64,000 nucleotides of DNA from Petrolisthes cinctipes (GCA_033782935.1 JAWQEG010000003.1:818501-882500); one strand, 5' to 3'. Counted from the first letter of the stretch, positions 11,171 to 20,911 are shown. Notes: generated from the sequence alone by a model not told the origin. Numbers and translations are program-made.

Positions 11171-11750
11171 ACCCAGAACTGTCATGTAACAGAGCTCACA
11201 CTCAGGTTTGGTGGTGTCTTGTATCAAACATATTTTACCACTTATAAGCCACATGGAATCTTACCATGATGGCTGCATGTATGTTATTGCATAAAGTGTG
11301 TCATCACTTACTCAGTTCCAGTTCACTCTGATTCACACAAAAACATTAATTTTACTCATCAGTCCCAGGCTGTAATTTTACAATTATAAAAACTCTTTTT
11401 GGATCATTGGCTTAACTTAGACTACGGTAGGCCTACTATAACTTAGACCTAAATTCTCAACAACCAAATAGTCTACATAGTAAACACAATTATAAATTAT
11501 CTATCTTTAAAACATTATGAAATATGGTAAAACATTCATAATACAATCTCTCAACACTCCAGTTATCCTACAGGCCAACCCTAACTTGGGCACAAGTAGG
11601 TCACGCCATGGAGCCAGTTTATCTTTTATAACCCAGTCAATGCCATATATACATGAGGTTATACATTAACAGTTAATATCACAACACTATAATAGCCTTG
11701 GCTTTGCAGTTTTTATGTGTATAGTATCAATATTCTACTTGAAATGGGTG

Positions 11751-11903
11751 TCACGGTGTGCGAGGCAGGTGATGAATTTCACTTCGTTGATTTGTCAATT
11801 TCTGTCGTATATTTTTCTGTACGACTTTCTTAACATACCTATGAAAAGTAGTAGAAAGACTCCTGTCTTTCTGAGTACACCCATATGCTGAACACGCCGG
11901 CAT
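11751..11903 (-). CDS. THAP zinc-finger exon of a P-type transposase, copy 2
   Basis: Fifty codons beginning MPACSAYGCTQKDRSLSTTF, with the same C-x4-C pair, FHR block and Trp as copy 1 and only a few substitutions. The frame closes at the same position. Both copies keep the reading frame despite differences elsewhere, which suggests a common source element with an intact THAP exon. The element's start signal region contains TGACGTCA (12028-12035). The catalytic part of the transposase is absent, so the product, if made, could at most bind DNA. Confidence 0.75.
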   Translation of the reverse strand: MPACSAYGCTQKDRSLSTTFHRYVKKVVQKNIRQKLTNQRSEIHHLPRTP

Positions 11904-12072
11904 TATTACAAAAAATGGCAAAGAATGTTGGTGAAGTTGATGGTCCGACGTGATCAGCTGAGGTTTGTTTTGAGTCAATAGGGGGTAGGGGAGACAGCCG
12001 ACCAATAGCGAGTTGGCTTCACCTTTGTGACGTCATGCCGCCTCCTTTATATTATACCTTCATGATAACACA

Positions 12073-13520
12073 GGGTCGATCGCTCTATGTGTATAGCTCT
12101 GTGGTGGCTGCATATACATATCTGATCTCTATCAACGTTAAATTTTCATACCAATAACCTACACATATTTTCAACAGCCACATCCTAAGTATTATGATAG
12201 CAGAGGTTATTAAAAGTCATACTAATAAATAAAACAAAATAGATAGCCTACTATATTATAAATATAAGACTGTCCCAAAGCTGAGATAATTCTCTCGGTA
12301 TTTCAGCCACAAAATTATTTTAAAATATTTTTGCCGACATATTGCTAACCAAATTATTAATTTTAATACATCAAGCACTTATTAGACACTTACTCTTTAG
12401 TTATGGAACATTATTAGCACTTTAAGTACACTAATTATTATAGTTAACACAGACTGCTTTCAACTGTACCTGTCGAAGAGGGAGGTTGGAGAGAGAATGG
12501 CCTCTCCCCCACGCTCAACGAAATATTGGAACAATTAAATTACTTCGTCAATAACCCTCTGGGGCTGCTAATTACTTTTGTAGTGAGTTTTTAAAATAGA
12601 TAGGAGATAAGGTGAGTCAGGTAAGTGGTCTCGGAGGTTAGTTAACTACCCATTATTGCTAATCAGGAAAAACATACATTGTTTTTTTTAAAGACTCCAC
12701 TATACTCGTTTGAATTCCATATAAGCTGATGCAATACTTGTTACGTATTTCATAATAGTTATTACCCCGTTTCCCTGATCAACCCATTTCCCAAAATACA
12801 TACACATAATTAATTTCCTACCTATTATAATAACTAACATGTCTATATTACATATATACAACATTATACATTTCCAGTAATAACTACTATCACGTTTTCC
12901 TTTACTTCGGCCGTGACTTCAACTCGAGGATGGACAAGAAAAAATAAAAAGGGGTAACTCAAAGAAATCCATTGAATAAAAATAAAAGGAGCGTTACACC
13001 CTGATATAACAGATTGCTATACAGCAAACCATGGTTAGGTCAATAGAGTCAGGTTTACAAACCTGATCTGCATAGTTACCACCCGCACGTCTGTCTCGGT
13101 ATTCATTCATATATTCAGTTGATGGGTATCGCTTTCTGAGTATAACTTATTTATTTTCCGAGAGAGATTTTCTTGACCACAACAGTGCCATTTCATTCAA
13201 CTTTACAATAGGTGGTGGTCTATTGTTTACAGTATTTTAGGGTTATGGCTCCCCTTTGGACCCAAACTACACTCTTATAACACTGGCCTTGCGTTTCATA
13301 AGTTTTTTTTTTTCAAAGGTCGGAGGTTTTTCAACTGAAATATGGTCAGCTTTGTATGCTGAATTCAGAAATGTAATCCATTCTTTTCAGTCAGGTCAGG
13401 TTTTTGAGATATGCTCTATTCTTAATAGTACAAATATGCATAAAATCATGTCACTTTTTCATACTATATTCTTGTCCTAACTGGTCACCGTTGCCCTTAA
13501 TTTCCTCCTTCTTTGTAATT
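12073..13520. other. AT-rich region without recognised gene
   Basis: Only short ORFs with no family resemblance. A pyrimidine tract ending ttgtaatttcag (about 13514-13525) at the right edge resembles a splice acceptor for the following pseudogene. Confidence 0.4.
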
Positions 13521-13534
13521 TCAGATTTAGACTA

Positions 13535-14335
13535 ATGTATCGCAAGTGCAAAAACTACCATGACAGGTTCTACTATATCTGCGGACATGTGGTTCTTCCA
13601 GATCGTCGAGCAAAAATCACAGATTTTGTGAAAAAGTCGTATCATGCTTATTTTGGAGTCAAGCTAGGTGACCAAGAGAAACCGTTTGCTCCTCATATCT
13701 GTTGCAAGACACGTGTTGAAAACCTACGAGATTGGAGAAACAAGAAAAGGAAAAGTAAGCCGTTTGGAATCCCATTGGTCTGGAGGGTAGGGAAGGATCA
13801 CATCACAGACTGCTACTTCTGCATGACAAATCTACAAGGCATCAATCGCAAAAACAAACATCATGTCCAATATCCTGAAGTTCCATCTGCAATAAAACCA
13901 GTACCACATGGCCCAGAGGTTCCTATTCCAGAACCTGATGTCATTATGGAATCGTCGTCCAACCCTGAGTCCAATGACGCAGCCAATTCAGACGAATCTG
14001 GAGCATACAAGCCAGTTGATGATGACCAACCAATGCCGCTAACCTAAGCCGAGCTCAATGACCTGACACGAGATCTGAACCTTTCCAAAGAGTCAGCTCA
14101 AATGTTGGGTTCACGCATCTGTGAAAAATGTCTGTTGGCCCAAGAAACAACGTTTGTATCGAGACCGTGAGAGAGAATTCCTCTGATAAGGGAGCTCATC
14201 CGAGTGATGGAAGAACGCTATCAAGGCCGATGGGACGTCAACTTTTTGGCTGAGTACTGCTGGTGCTTGAAGAGAGATGTGGTATCTGCCTGGCACAATC
14301 GGAAGTCCGTGAAGAGGCCATTCATCCCTGAGTAA
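13535..14335 (+). pseudogene. Internally deleted copy of a multi-copy arthropod protein gene
   Basis: N-terminal part (13535-14047, 170 aa) starts MYRKCKNYHDRFYYICGH and contains FVKKSYHAYFGVKLGDQ, APHICCKTRVENLRDW and DCYFCMTNLQGINRKNKHH, so several paired Cys/His residues suggest metal binding. TAA at 14045-14047 is followed in the same frame by more family-like sequence (ELNDLTRDLNLSKESAQMLG). Then, in another frame and without the roughly 300 central residues expected, comes a C-terminal block: VMEERYQGRWDVNFLAEYCW, KRPFIPE, TAA 14333-14335. From memory this matches an unnamed protein family repeated in many arthropod genomes; the function is unknown to me. A candidate splice acceptor precedes the start. 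Confidence 0.6.
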
Positions 14336-15157
14336 ACTATAATAGTGTTCTTTACCCCTTTTCGTCTCTATACAAACAGCCTGTAAACTCAATATGAATT
14401 AACCTGACAATATATCCTATTACGTGTTTCACTTAACTATAATAAAACAGAATAAAAAGAAGATAACAAATGTACCTTTATTTTGAAAAGTTTACCTGAT
14501 TGAGATTTTCAGATTCAGCGTTAAAAACTGACCCCAAAACCGTTAACAGGTTCTTGACCTTGAACATTAAGCACACCAGTGAAATTCTTTAATTGTCCCT
14601 CCTTTCTCTGTATTGTTTCCTTCTTGCTTGCTGTCCTCTTTGATACTGTCTCTTCCAGCGTATTCCAGGCGGTCTCCTTCCTTTTAAAATAAATTAATGT
14701 AATAAATAGGAGAGACGTTTCTCATTTCTAACCAATGTTTTGCCGACATCATCATGGTTTTTTACTCTTTCTGTTTGTTGTTCTATGAATATTGAAGCAC
14801 ATGTCGTTTTATCTGAACATGTTACGTGCGATGCTTATAGCTCCTCCCTTTCTCTGATATCAGATATGGAGATCCAGATGTGATAAGATACGAAAGTAAC
14901 GTAATAATAATAATAAAATGATAGAAGTATTGATAATAATAAATGGTTTATTTATTCAAGAATATTGAACAGCGTAAAACATAGCTTCTTGGTTGACATA
15001 TCATATACGATGTACTACACATTGAATAACGTAATGACTAAACTGTGGACAGGTAAATTGCATGACATAATGGCGAGTACTAAATACTTTACAAAGTAGA
15101 GCATTAATTTTTAAAAAATTCGGGCTGAAATAATACCTTGTGGTTCGAACCTTTATG
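14336..15157. other. No gene recognised
   Basis: AT-rich. A short motif at 14590-14630 (TGTCCCTCCTTTCTC, CTTCTTGCTTGCTGTC) resembles part of the repeat arms at 61135-61175. Confidence 0.4.
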
Positions 15158-15161
15158 CTAC

Positions 15162-15704
15162 TGTAGTGGCGCCCTATGCACCACTCCGTATTCCTATGTA
15201 TATTCCATGTGCTGGTACGACACTCCTTGCTCCTTTGTACTTTCCCCGGCCCCAGACAAGCCCCTGACACAGCTTTATCCACACTTAGAAGGGCAAACAA
15301 CGGCCTATTGCTCCCTCCAGGTATGAATCGAGATGGGTGCAGCAGCTCAGGTGATGCGCTTGGTCACATGGGCACGCTACATATGGGAACCAGGAAGCGA
15401 GAGGATAAAAAGGGGAGGCTGCGCCCGAGAGGCAGACTATCCAGCGAGCTACTAAAGAGGAAGGTCTTGCCCTACTCCTGCCGTCGACACACACCTGCAA
15501 CACACGTCTTCCCACTCTGACCACACGTTGTGCTCCTGCACACAAGCTCCACTGCGCCTACCAACTCTCCACGACGCTGCATAACAGGTTGGCCTTCCCT
15601 ATATTCATATGTACTACTCCCCTGTGTATTACCAATAAACTGTACCGTGTATTCTAGAGTCTGTTCACCTGGGTAAATGCATAAGGAGCTTCCTTACTGT
15701 TTCA
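15162..15704 (+). repeat. 5' LTR of the CsRn1-type element
   Basis: Starts TGTAGTGGCGCC and ends TTTCA. A TATA-like GGATAAAAAGG lies at 15404 and AATAAA at 15634-15639, consistent with U3-R-U5 order. It matches the 3' LTR over its length except for small indels and the nested solo LTR there. Confidence 0.85.
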
Positions 15705-15706
15705 AT

Positions 15707-15718
15707 TGGTGACCCCGG
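15707..15718 (+). promoter_or_regulatory. Primer-binding site, tRNA-Trp type
   Basis: TGGTGACCCCGG lies two bases after the LTR end. It would pair with a tRNA 3' end of sequence CCGGGGTCACCA; CsRn1-clade elements are known to use tRNA-Trp. The match is to the 3'-terminal part only. Confidence 0.65.
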
Positions 15719-16137
15719 CTTTTCAACTCTGTTACATTGTACACATGGTATTACGTACATCGCACGCAAGTTCCACCACGATACGTGCTCTTCAACCTCT
15801 GCAACACACTAACACCGACGTTCCTGCAATCCCACGACTACGCTGCAATCAACACCACCACTTCACCTACAACATCATCGCTTCGCCCCAAGGTACCCCT
15901 TTACACGTTTACTTCCCTAACCCCGTTGTTGTCGCTTATATTAATTGTGTTCTATTCCACCCATTTTTTCGCTTAACGTAATTTTTTGCCCCTGTTGCTG
16001 TACTTTACTGTGCTTGTCTCCTTACTCCCTCCTTGTTCTACCCCTGTCCTCTGTCTCATACGTTACTTAAACCCCTTTCTTACATTCTGCTGTTATCTCC
16101 TACCTCTTAGACCCCTTTCTCTCCTTCCGTTCAACAA

Positions 16138-16850
16138 GTGCACCCCCTTTTCTGTCTACTTTCCCTCCCCAAGTGGTACTTCTCCGCATTTTCTTCCTTA
16201 CGCTTTTGTACATTTTATTTTAATATAAGTCCCTGTGCCACCTCGTGTATCTCTCACACACACCTGCGCCCATACCACTCACCACCATTAGGATATTCCA
16301 CATTACTACACCATGGACACCACTCCGGCCTCACAAGCAGTAGCGTCTTCCCATCACTTGATGCTTCCGTTCACTCACTCCCACAACATTCTTCCACTTC
16401 AACGCCCACTACATCTTCTTTACATAATGCCACCTCACAATCACCTTACGTCCTACCTTTCTCACTCAACATACACTCTTGGTTCCGTCACATGGAAACT
16501 CTGTGGTGCTCCTCAAACTTTACGAGCGAGCAGAAGTTCAATGCCATCCTCTGGGTACTCCCAGAGGATGTATTCGATGCTATCCCTACCACTATCTCTC
16601 AACGCCATTCCTACAAAGATTTGAAGGACGCGATTGTTTCATCACATGGTATGTCTGACCAGGAGTACATGAAGGCCCTAGAAGATATACAAATTGACGG
16701 CCGCCGTCCATCTGTGGTCTTACATCACATGCAGCAGCTGAACGAGAAGGCTGGAAACCACTTCTCAGATGCGCTACTCAAGAGGCGCCACTCCGAGCTT
16801 TTCCCGGCGATGGTGCAACTCCACCTTCAGGCCCACCTTGATCTGCCCAT
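16138..16850 (+). pseudogene. CsRn1-type gag, N-terminal part, interrupted by an insertion
   Basis: Frame +1. The capsid-like core is clear from about 16470: HSWFRHMETLWCSSNFTSEQ, FNAILWVLPEDVFDAI, YKDLKDAIVS, FPAMVQLHLQAH. It breaks at the codon for Ile at 16849-16850, where the 16851-19260 element is inserted. Deleting that element and one CCAT brings the frame exactly back at 19265. The listed Met at 16138 is doubtful: a better start context (accATGGACACC, 16313) lies in frame +2, and a small frameshift may separate it from the core. Gag forms the virus-like particle in this retrotransposon class. Confidence 0.75.
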
Positions 16851-17404
16851 TGTTACGTCCCCAGTCCCGGGCCGACTGAAGCACGCAATCAGATTAATCA
16901 CAAACAAAAGGAAGAGCAAACTTAAACACTTGTAAAGCTTCAAAGCTTTATTTTATCTTTTTCTCAAAAGCCTGGATCTCTATCTCACACAAATCTTAGC
17001 TCCAAAAGCTCGGATCTTACCCTCCGATCTTACCCCTGATCTTACCACCTGATCTTACCACCTGATCTTACCCTACACACACACACTTTTACAATGTCCT
17101 CCTAAACTCTATATGACATTTTATAGGCATCCTAGAACTACTCTTGGGATATAACAAAATAAGGTAGTGACATCTTCTACCTAGTAGTGAAGATGTCAAC
17201 ACACACTTCTGTACCAAAATACAATGACAATGCGACATAATCCGGGTAGTGAAGATATGTCACATTGTAATCATCTTCTACTCAGTAGTGAAGATGTTAA
17301 TATACATTTCTCTACTAAAACATAAAGGGCGAGGTGACCTAATCCTTCCCTGTATGGTAGTGAAGATGGTAGTGAAGATGTAGTGAAGATGTCACACCGT
17401 AACA
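16851..17404 (-). repeat. 3' LTR of the non-autonomous element
   Basis: Ends TGTTACG...CGTAACA are palindromic. On the minus strand it has a TATAAAA box (about 17125-17119) and AATAAA (16952-16947). It carries several TAGTGAAGATG motifs and short GATCTTACC repeats (17030-17075) whose copy number differs from the other LTR. Confidence 0.85.
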
Positions 17405-18186
17405 CCCCCTTTCCAATTTTTAGATGTGAGTTCTCCCTTAGGAGGACTCTCATCGTACATTGTTATAACACATGGTGGATAAATTATAATTTTCTCTGCT
17501 ATTTCTTTCTCCCAGAATTCGTCATCATCTTCATCTTCATAATCGTCATCATCTCTATCATCATCACTTTCTTCTTCGACTTCATCGTTTCCTTCTTCGA
17601 CTTCATCGTTTTCTTCAATTTCATTTTCTTCTTCAATTTCATTTTCTTCTTCAACTTCTTCAACTTCATTTTCTTCTTCAACTTCTTCATTTCCTTCTTC
17701 AACTTCATTTTCTTCAACATAATTTTCTTCTTCCTCATCGTCATATTTCTCCTCATAATCTTCCTCACTTTCTTCATCATAATCTTCTTTCTCTTCTTCA
17801 TCACAATTGTCAGTGGTTTCTTCCTCAGCGTTTTCGGTGGATTCTTCCTCAGCATTTTCAGTGGTTTCTTTCTCAGCGTTTTCAGCAGTTTCTTCCTCAG
17901 CGTTGCTCTTATCCACAAGCTGTTTAACTTCTTCGGTGTTGCTAGCTTCCTTCTGCTTGCTGGCATCATTAGTTACGATCTCCTTTTCTTCCATATGTTT
18001 CTGTTTTCTTCCTTTATGGTCCACCTCCTTTCTCTTTTCTTGCTGTTCCTTATTTTCATCACCAATTTCCTTGGCTTCCTTCTTACAATCTTCTGCATTA
18101 TCACTGGTATCGTTGTCTTTGCTCTTTCTTTCCTCAAGCATAGTCTTCAACTTGGCTTCTGCGGCTACTCTTCTTTTGCTTTCCAT
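17392..18186 (-). CDS. Highly acidic, low-complexity protein of the non-autonomous LTR element
   Basis: 264 codons from the Met at 18186. Residues 1-100 are mixed charged (KTMLEERKSKDNDTSDNAED). Residues 90-120 hold three imperfect repeats of the type TENAEEE. From about 125 to 230 almost every residue is Glu, Asp, Asn or Val, for example VEEENEIEEENEIEEN. The tail is FWEKEIAEKIIIYPPCVITM and the ORF runs through the polypurine tract and stops inside the LTR. The family is unknown to me. The repeated GAA/GAG codons also keep other frames open, so openness alone is weak proof of coding, but the element has no other large ORF. Confidence 0.55.
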   Translation of the reverse strand: MESKRRVAAEAKLKTMLEERKSKDNDTSDNAEDCKKEAKEIGDENKEQQEKRKEVDHKGRKQKHMEEKEIVTNDASKQKEASNTEEVKQLVDKSNAEEETAENAEKETTENAEEESTENAEEETTDNCDEEEKEDYDEESEEDYEEKYDDEEEENYVEENEVEEGNEEVEEENEVEEVEEENEIEEENEIEENDEVEEGNDEVEEESDDDRDDDDYEDEDDDEFWEKEIAEKIIIYPPCVITMYDESPPKGELTSKNWKGGVTV

Positions 18187-18216
18187 GAGTATCCTCCATT
18201 CTAAAAACTTCCTCCT

Positions 18217-18552
18217 CTAACTCGCTGACATACAGTTTACCTCATGTTCAGCTGGACCCCTTCCACTTCTCGCTTCCAGCTTTTTAAGCTCGAGATCTAC
18301 TTGAGCTAGCTTCTCATTCTCCTTCTGCAATTGCATTTCCAAGAGCCTCATCTTTTCCACTTGCTCCATACTTGCTAATACACCTTTTGGTCGCAATTTT
18401 CTCACTAACTCTCTCTGCATGCCCTCTTTTAGCTTAGCCTTCAGTTCCACATCATACCTTTCTGCTACCTCTTTTAATTCCTCCACGGTGCATTGGTACA
18501 TGAAATGTATATCACCTGTTTCCAGAAACTTTTCTACATGGCTGGGTGCCAT
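18217..18552 (-). CDS. Gag-linker-like ORF of the non-autonomous LTR element
   Basis: 111 codons beginning MAPSHVEKFLETGDIHFMYQ. An amphipathic charged helix follows (LQKENEKLAQVDLELKKLEA). Layout and residues resemble the N-terminal part of gypsy Gag proteins of the type also seen at 4317-4607. It ends at TAG 18219-18217, and the same frame continues without another stop for ten codons into the Met of the acidic ORF, so the two may be one 386-codon frame divided by a single amber codon. It lies about 150 bases downstream of the primer-binding site, the normal place for gag. Confidence 0.65.
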   Translation of the reverse strand: MAPSHVEKFLETGDIHFMYQCTVEELKEVAERYDVELKAKLKEGMQRELVRKLRPKGVLASMEQVEKMRLLEMQLQKENEKLAQVDLELKKLEARSGRGPAEHEVNCMSAS

Positions 18553-18700
18553 GATTACAGCAGTCTTCTCAGCTCTTTCTTCTTGAGAATCTTCTTTCTC
18601 CTCAAGAATCTTCTTTCCCGAGAAATCTCCAATATTTTCTCGAGAATCCTCTCAACTCTTCTCACAATCTTCTCAAGAAATTTTCAATATTTTCTAAAGA

Positions 18701-18718
18701 ATCCCGGTCAGGCCCCCA
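18701..18718 (-). promoter_or_regulatory. Primer-binding site, tRNA-Pro-like
   Basis: Minus-strand TGGGGGCCTGACCGGGAT, four bases inside the 5' LTR. It differs at only a few central positions from the proline tRNA primer site known from gammaretroviruses and some LTR retrotransposons. Confidence 0.6.
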
Positions 18719-18722
18719 ATTC

Positions 18723-19260
18723 TGTTACGTCCCCAGTCCCGGGCCGACTGAAGCACGCAATCAGATTAATCACAAACAAAAGGAAGAGCAAACTTAAACA
18801 CTTGTAAAGCTTCAAAGCTTTATTTTATCTTTTTCTCAAAAGCCTGGATCTCTATCTCACACAAATCTTAGCTCCAAAAGCTCGGATCTTACCCCTGATC
18901 TTACCACCTGATCTTACCACCCGATCTTACCCTACACACACACACTTTTACAATGTCCTAAACTCTATATGACATTTTATAGGCATCCTAGAACTACTCT
19001 TGGGATATAACAAAATAAGGTAGTGACATCTTCTACCTAGTAGTGAAGATGTCAACACACACTTCTGTACCAAAATACAATGACAATGCGACATAATCCG
19101 GGTAGTGAAGATATGTCACATTGTAATCATCTTCTACTCAGTAGTGAAGATGTTAATATACATTTCTCTACTAAAACATAAAGGGCGAGGTGACCTAATC
19201 CTTCCCTGTATGGTAGTGAAGATGGTAGTGAAGATGTAGTGAAGATGTCACACCGTAACA
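18723..19260 (-). repeat. 5' LTR of the non-autonomous element
   Basis: 538 bp, almost identical to 16851-17404 apart from one missing GATCTTACC-type unit and a short indel near 18957. The high similarity indicates a young insertion. Confidence 0.85.
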
Positions 19261-19264
19261 CCAT

Positions 19265-19955
19265 ATACCAATACGTTAAGCACGCTGACGCTATCATGAA
19301 TGTATATTCAGAAACCGACCCACCACAACTACACCACCACGTCAACACAACCACCACTACGCCACTACCTTCAACACCCTCTACACATCACGCTCCACCT
19401 GCTTCCTCTCCTCACTTCCAACACCTCTCATACCCTACCCATCAAGCACCTACATCCACCTCCACACACCCCACGGCCATTCAACCTCATATACATAACA
19501 CATTACTCCCATCTCAACATTTTCACCCCATTTCCAACCTCCCCCAGCATCATACGCCTATTCCACACTCATACCCACATCATCAACTTCACACACACGT
19601 CTCCACTCAGCCCCACCAACCAACTACGCAACATCATCACCCAAACACGTATGCACACCCCAGTACTCCCTTCCGTAACACTCACCCCCACCACAACCAC
19701 CCTTATTCTCACCAACATGTCACCCCAACCCCACGCATTCTCCCACCGTTACCTCAATACACTACCTCACACAGCACAACACTACCTCCACATTTCAATC
19801 CTTCACCCCATCAACACAATAACAACACTTCACTCACGCAACTGTGTTTCTACCACCAACGCTTCGGTAACTTCGCACGTAATTGCCGCCCACCTTCCCA
19901 GTGGGCATCCTCTGACACTCACAAGTCATCCCGTGTCAACCAGGGAAACGAGTAA
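19265..19955 (+). pseudogene. CsRn1-type gag, C-terminal part with nucleocapsid-like finger
   Basis: Continues the gag frame after the nested element. About 190 residues are rich in His, Pro and Thr (THPTAIQPHIHNTLL). It ends with LCFYHQRFGNFARNCRPPSQ. This is the atypical CHCC finger of CsRn1 Gag (C-x3-H-x-x-F-G-x-x-A-x-x-C-x-x-P-C) except that the last Cys is Ser. Gag stops at TAA 19953-19955, six bases after the slippery heptamer. In the family the finger packages element RNA. Confidence 0.75.
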
Positions 19956-20018
19956 GGCGGTAGCAAGAACAGGCCCAGAAAGTCACCGCCACACATCCTG
20001 CCCAACCCCCCGGGCCTG
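19943..20018 (+). promoter_or_regulatory. Candidate -1 ribosomal frameshift signal at the gag/pol border
   Basis: GGGAAAC at 19943-19949 sits in the gag frame as G-GGA-AAC, the X-XXY-YYZ pattern. After a 6-base spacer, GGCGGT (19956-19961) can pair with ACCGCC (19985-19990). The loop segment CAGGCCC (19970-19976) is complementary to GGGCCTG (20012-20018), which would give a pseudoknot. Pol (protease) lies in the -1 frame relative to gag. In this copy a TAG at 19961-19963 closes the -1 frame four codons after the shift site. Confidence 0.65.
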
Positions 20019-20911
20019 CAACGTGCGTACCCACGACGCAACGATTCAACAACGACGACTACCATACCCCTGAGGCAACGCACAAGCCCACGAACCCTCA
20101 GGACGCCTCTCTGCCCACACCTGTATGTCACTCCTACGCTGCTACCATACGTAACTCACACTCAGCACTACGACAGGTCGATCAACATGCCCAAGCCACC
20201 CACGCTACTACGCCACTCCCTCAACCACGCACGGACCCAGCTCATCGTCCGTCTTCCCATGTCCACGCACATGTGCCCCTCCTCATGCCTCCAGAGCTTC
20301 ACCCTGCCGTTACAGGTTCTCCCCCACGCAATCACGCCCGTACACTGCTCTGGGTAGAGGACCTCGGGTCAGGAGACACATTCCTTATTGACTCGGGCTC
20401 CGAAGTGAGCGTAGTTCCCCCCCTGGAAAAGGACCACAAGAGACAGGCGTCTACTGCTTACGATCTCCTTGCTGCAAACCATTCTCCTATCGCCACCTAC
20501 GGAACCAGAAGTAAGGGCATCACACTATTGAAGGACGAGTACTTGGTCTGGCCTTTCGTTGTAGCGGACGTCCAAGCACCAATACTGGGCTTGGATTTCC
20601 AGATGGCTCACGACTTATTAATCAATGCTAAGCGTAACAGACTCCTACACCAACCTTCAGAAGCTACTATTCCTACCAGAAACTGTCAACGAGCCACGCC
20701 TACCATTACACAAATCACACAAACCAACACTTATGATAGCATTATTCACGATTTCCCACTCCTACACTCTGCAGAGACTTCTCCAAAAATCAATCACAAC
20801 GACGAATCCCCCAGTGTTTGCCAAACGTCGACGTATGCCCCCAGAACGACTAGGAGCTGCACAACGGGAATTCACGGTGATGATCAAACAAGGGGTAGCC
20901 AGGACGTCTGA
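19964..20911 (+). pseudogene. Pol: aspartic protease region
   Basis: Frame +2, open from 19964. After a Pro/His-rich spacer the retropepsin signature appears: TFLIDSGSEVSVVPP (about 20385-20430), with active-site Asp-Ser-Gly, then GLDFQMAHDLLINAK (about 20590-20635), the usual second protease block. The protease matures the Gag and Pol polyproteins. The start is not a Met, as expected for a product of frameshifting. Near 20770 the homology moves to frame +3, so one indel separates protease from RT. Confidence 0.75.

Larger units (their letters stand above)
10249..12064 (-). mobile_element. P-superfamily DNA transposon, copy 2 (opposite orientation)
   Basis: Ends are CATGGAGGTATAATATAGAG (10249) and, read from the right, CATGAAGGTATAATATAAAG (12064). 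The terminal inverted repeats match over about 32 positions with few differences (both continue to GGyGGCATGA), close to the 31-bp repeats of Drosophila P. A perfect 8-bp TSD ATAACACA flanks it (10241-10248 and 12065-12072). It differs from the TSD of copy 1, so the two are independent insertions. Subterminal sequence CCCCCCATTGACTCAAAACA is shared by both ends. The right (5') half carries the THAP exon on the minus strand; no other transposase exon is recognised. Confidence 0.87.
16851..19260 (-). mobile_element. Complete non-autonomous LTR retrotransposon with an acidic ORF
   Basis: A 2410-bp element inserted in the gag above. It has two near-identical LTRs (16851-17404 and 18723-19260) and a 4-bp TSD CCAT (16847-16850 and 19261-19264). 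Read on the minus strand, the primer-binding site TGGGGGCCTGACCGGGAT (18718-18701) resembles tRNA-Pro primer sites, and the polypurine tract is GGAAAGGGGG (17414-17405). The 1.3-kb interior codes only for a Gag-linker-like ORF and a very acidic ORF. Protease, RT, RNase H and integrase are all absent, so movement would depend on another element. Confidence 0.88.

Noticed and set aside
7600..12120. One giant fold-back element with 1.3-kb arms
   Set aside because: The arms are two separate P insertions with different 8-bp duplications (CGCCACCG and ATAACACA); no single structure is needed.
17383..18204. 273-aa Phe/Ile-rich membrane-like ORF on the plus strand
   Set aside because: It is the antisense shadow of the acidic GAA/GAG-rich ORF; LTR, primer site and polypurine tract all show that the element reads on the minus strand.
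19300..20073. Alternative 257-aa ORF in frame +1
   Set aside because: It overlaps gag in a C-rich region; only frame +3 has the CsRn1 finger and rejoins the upstream gag.
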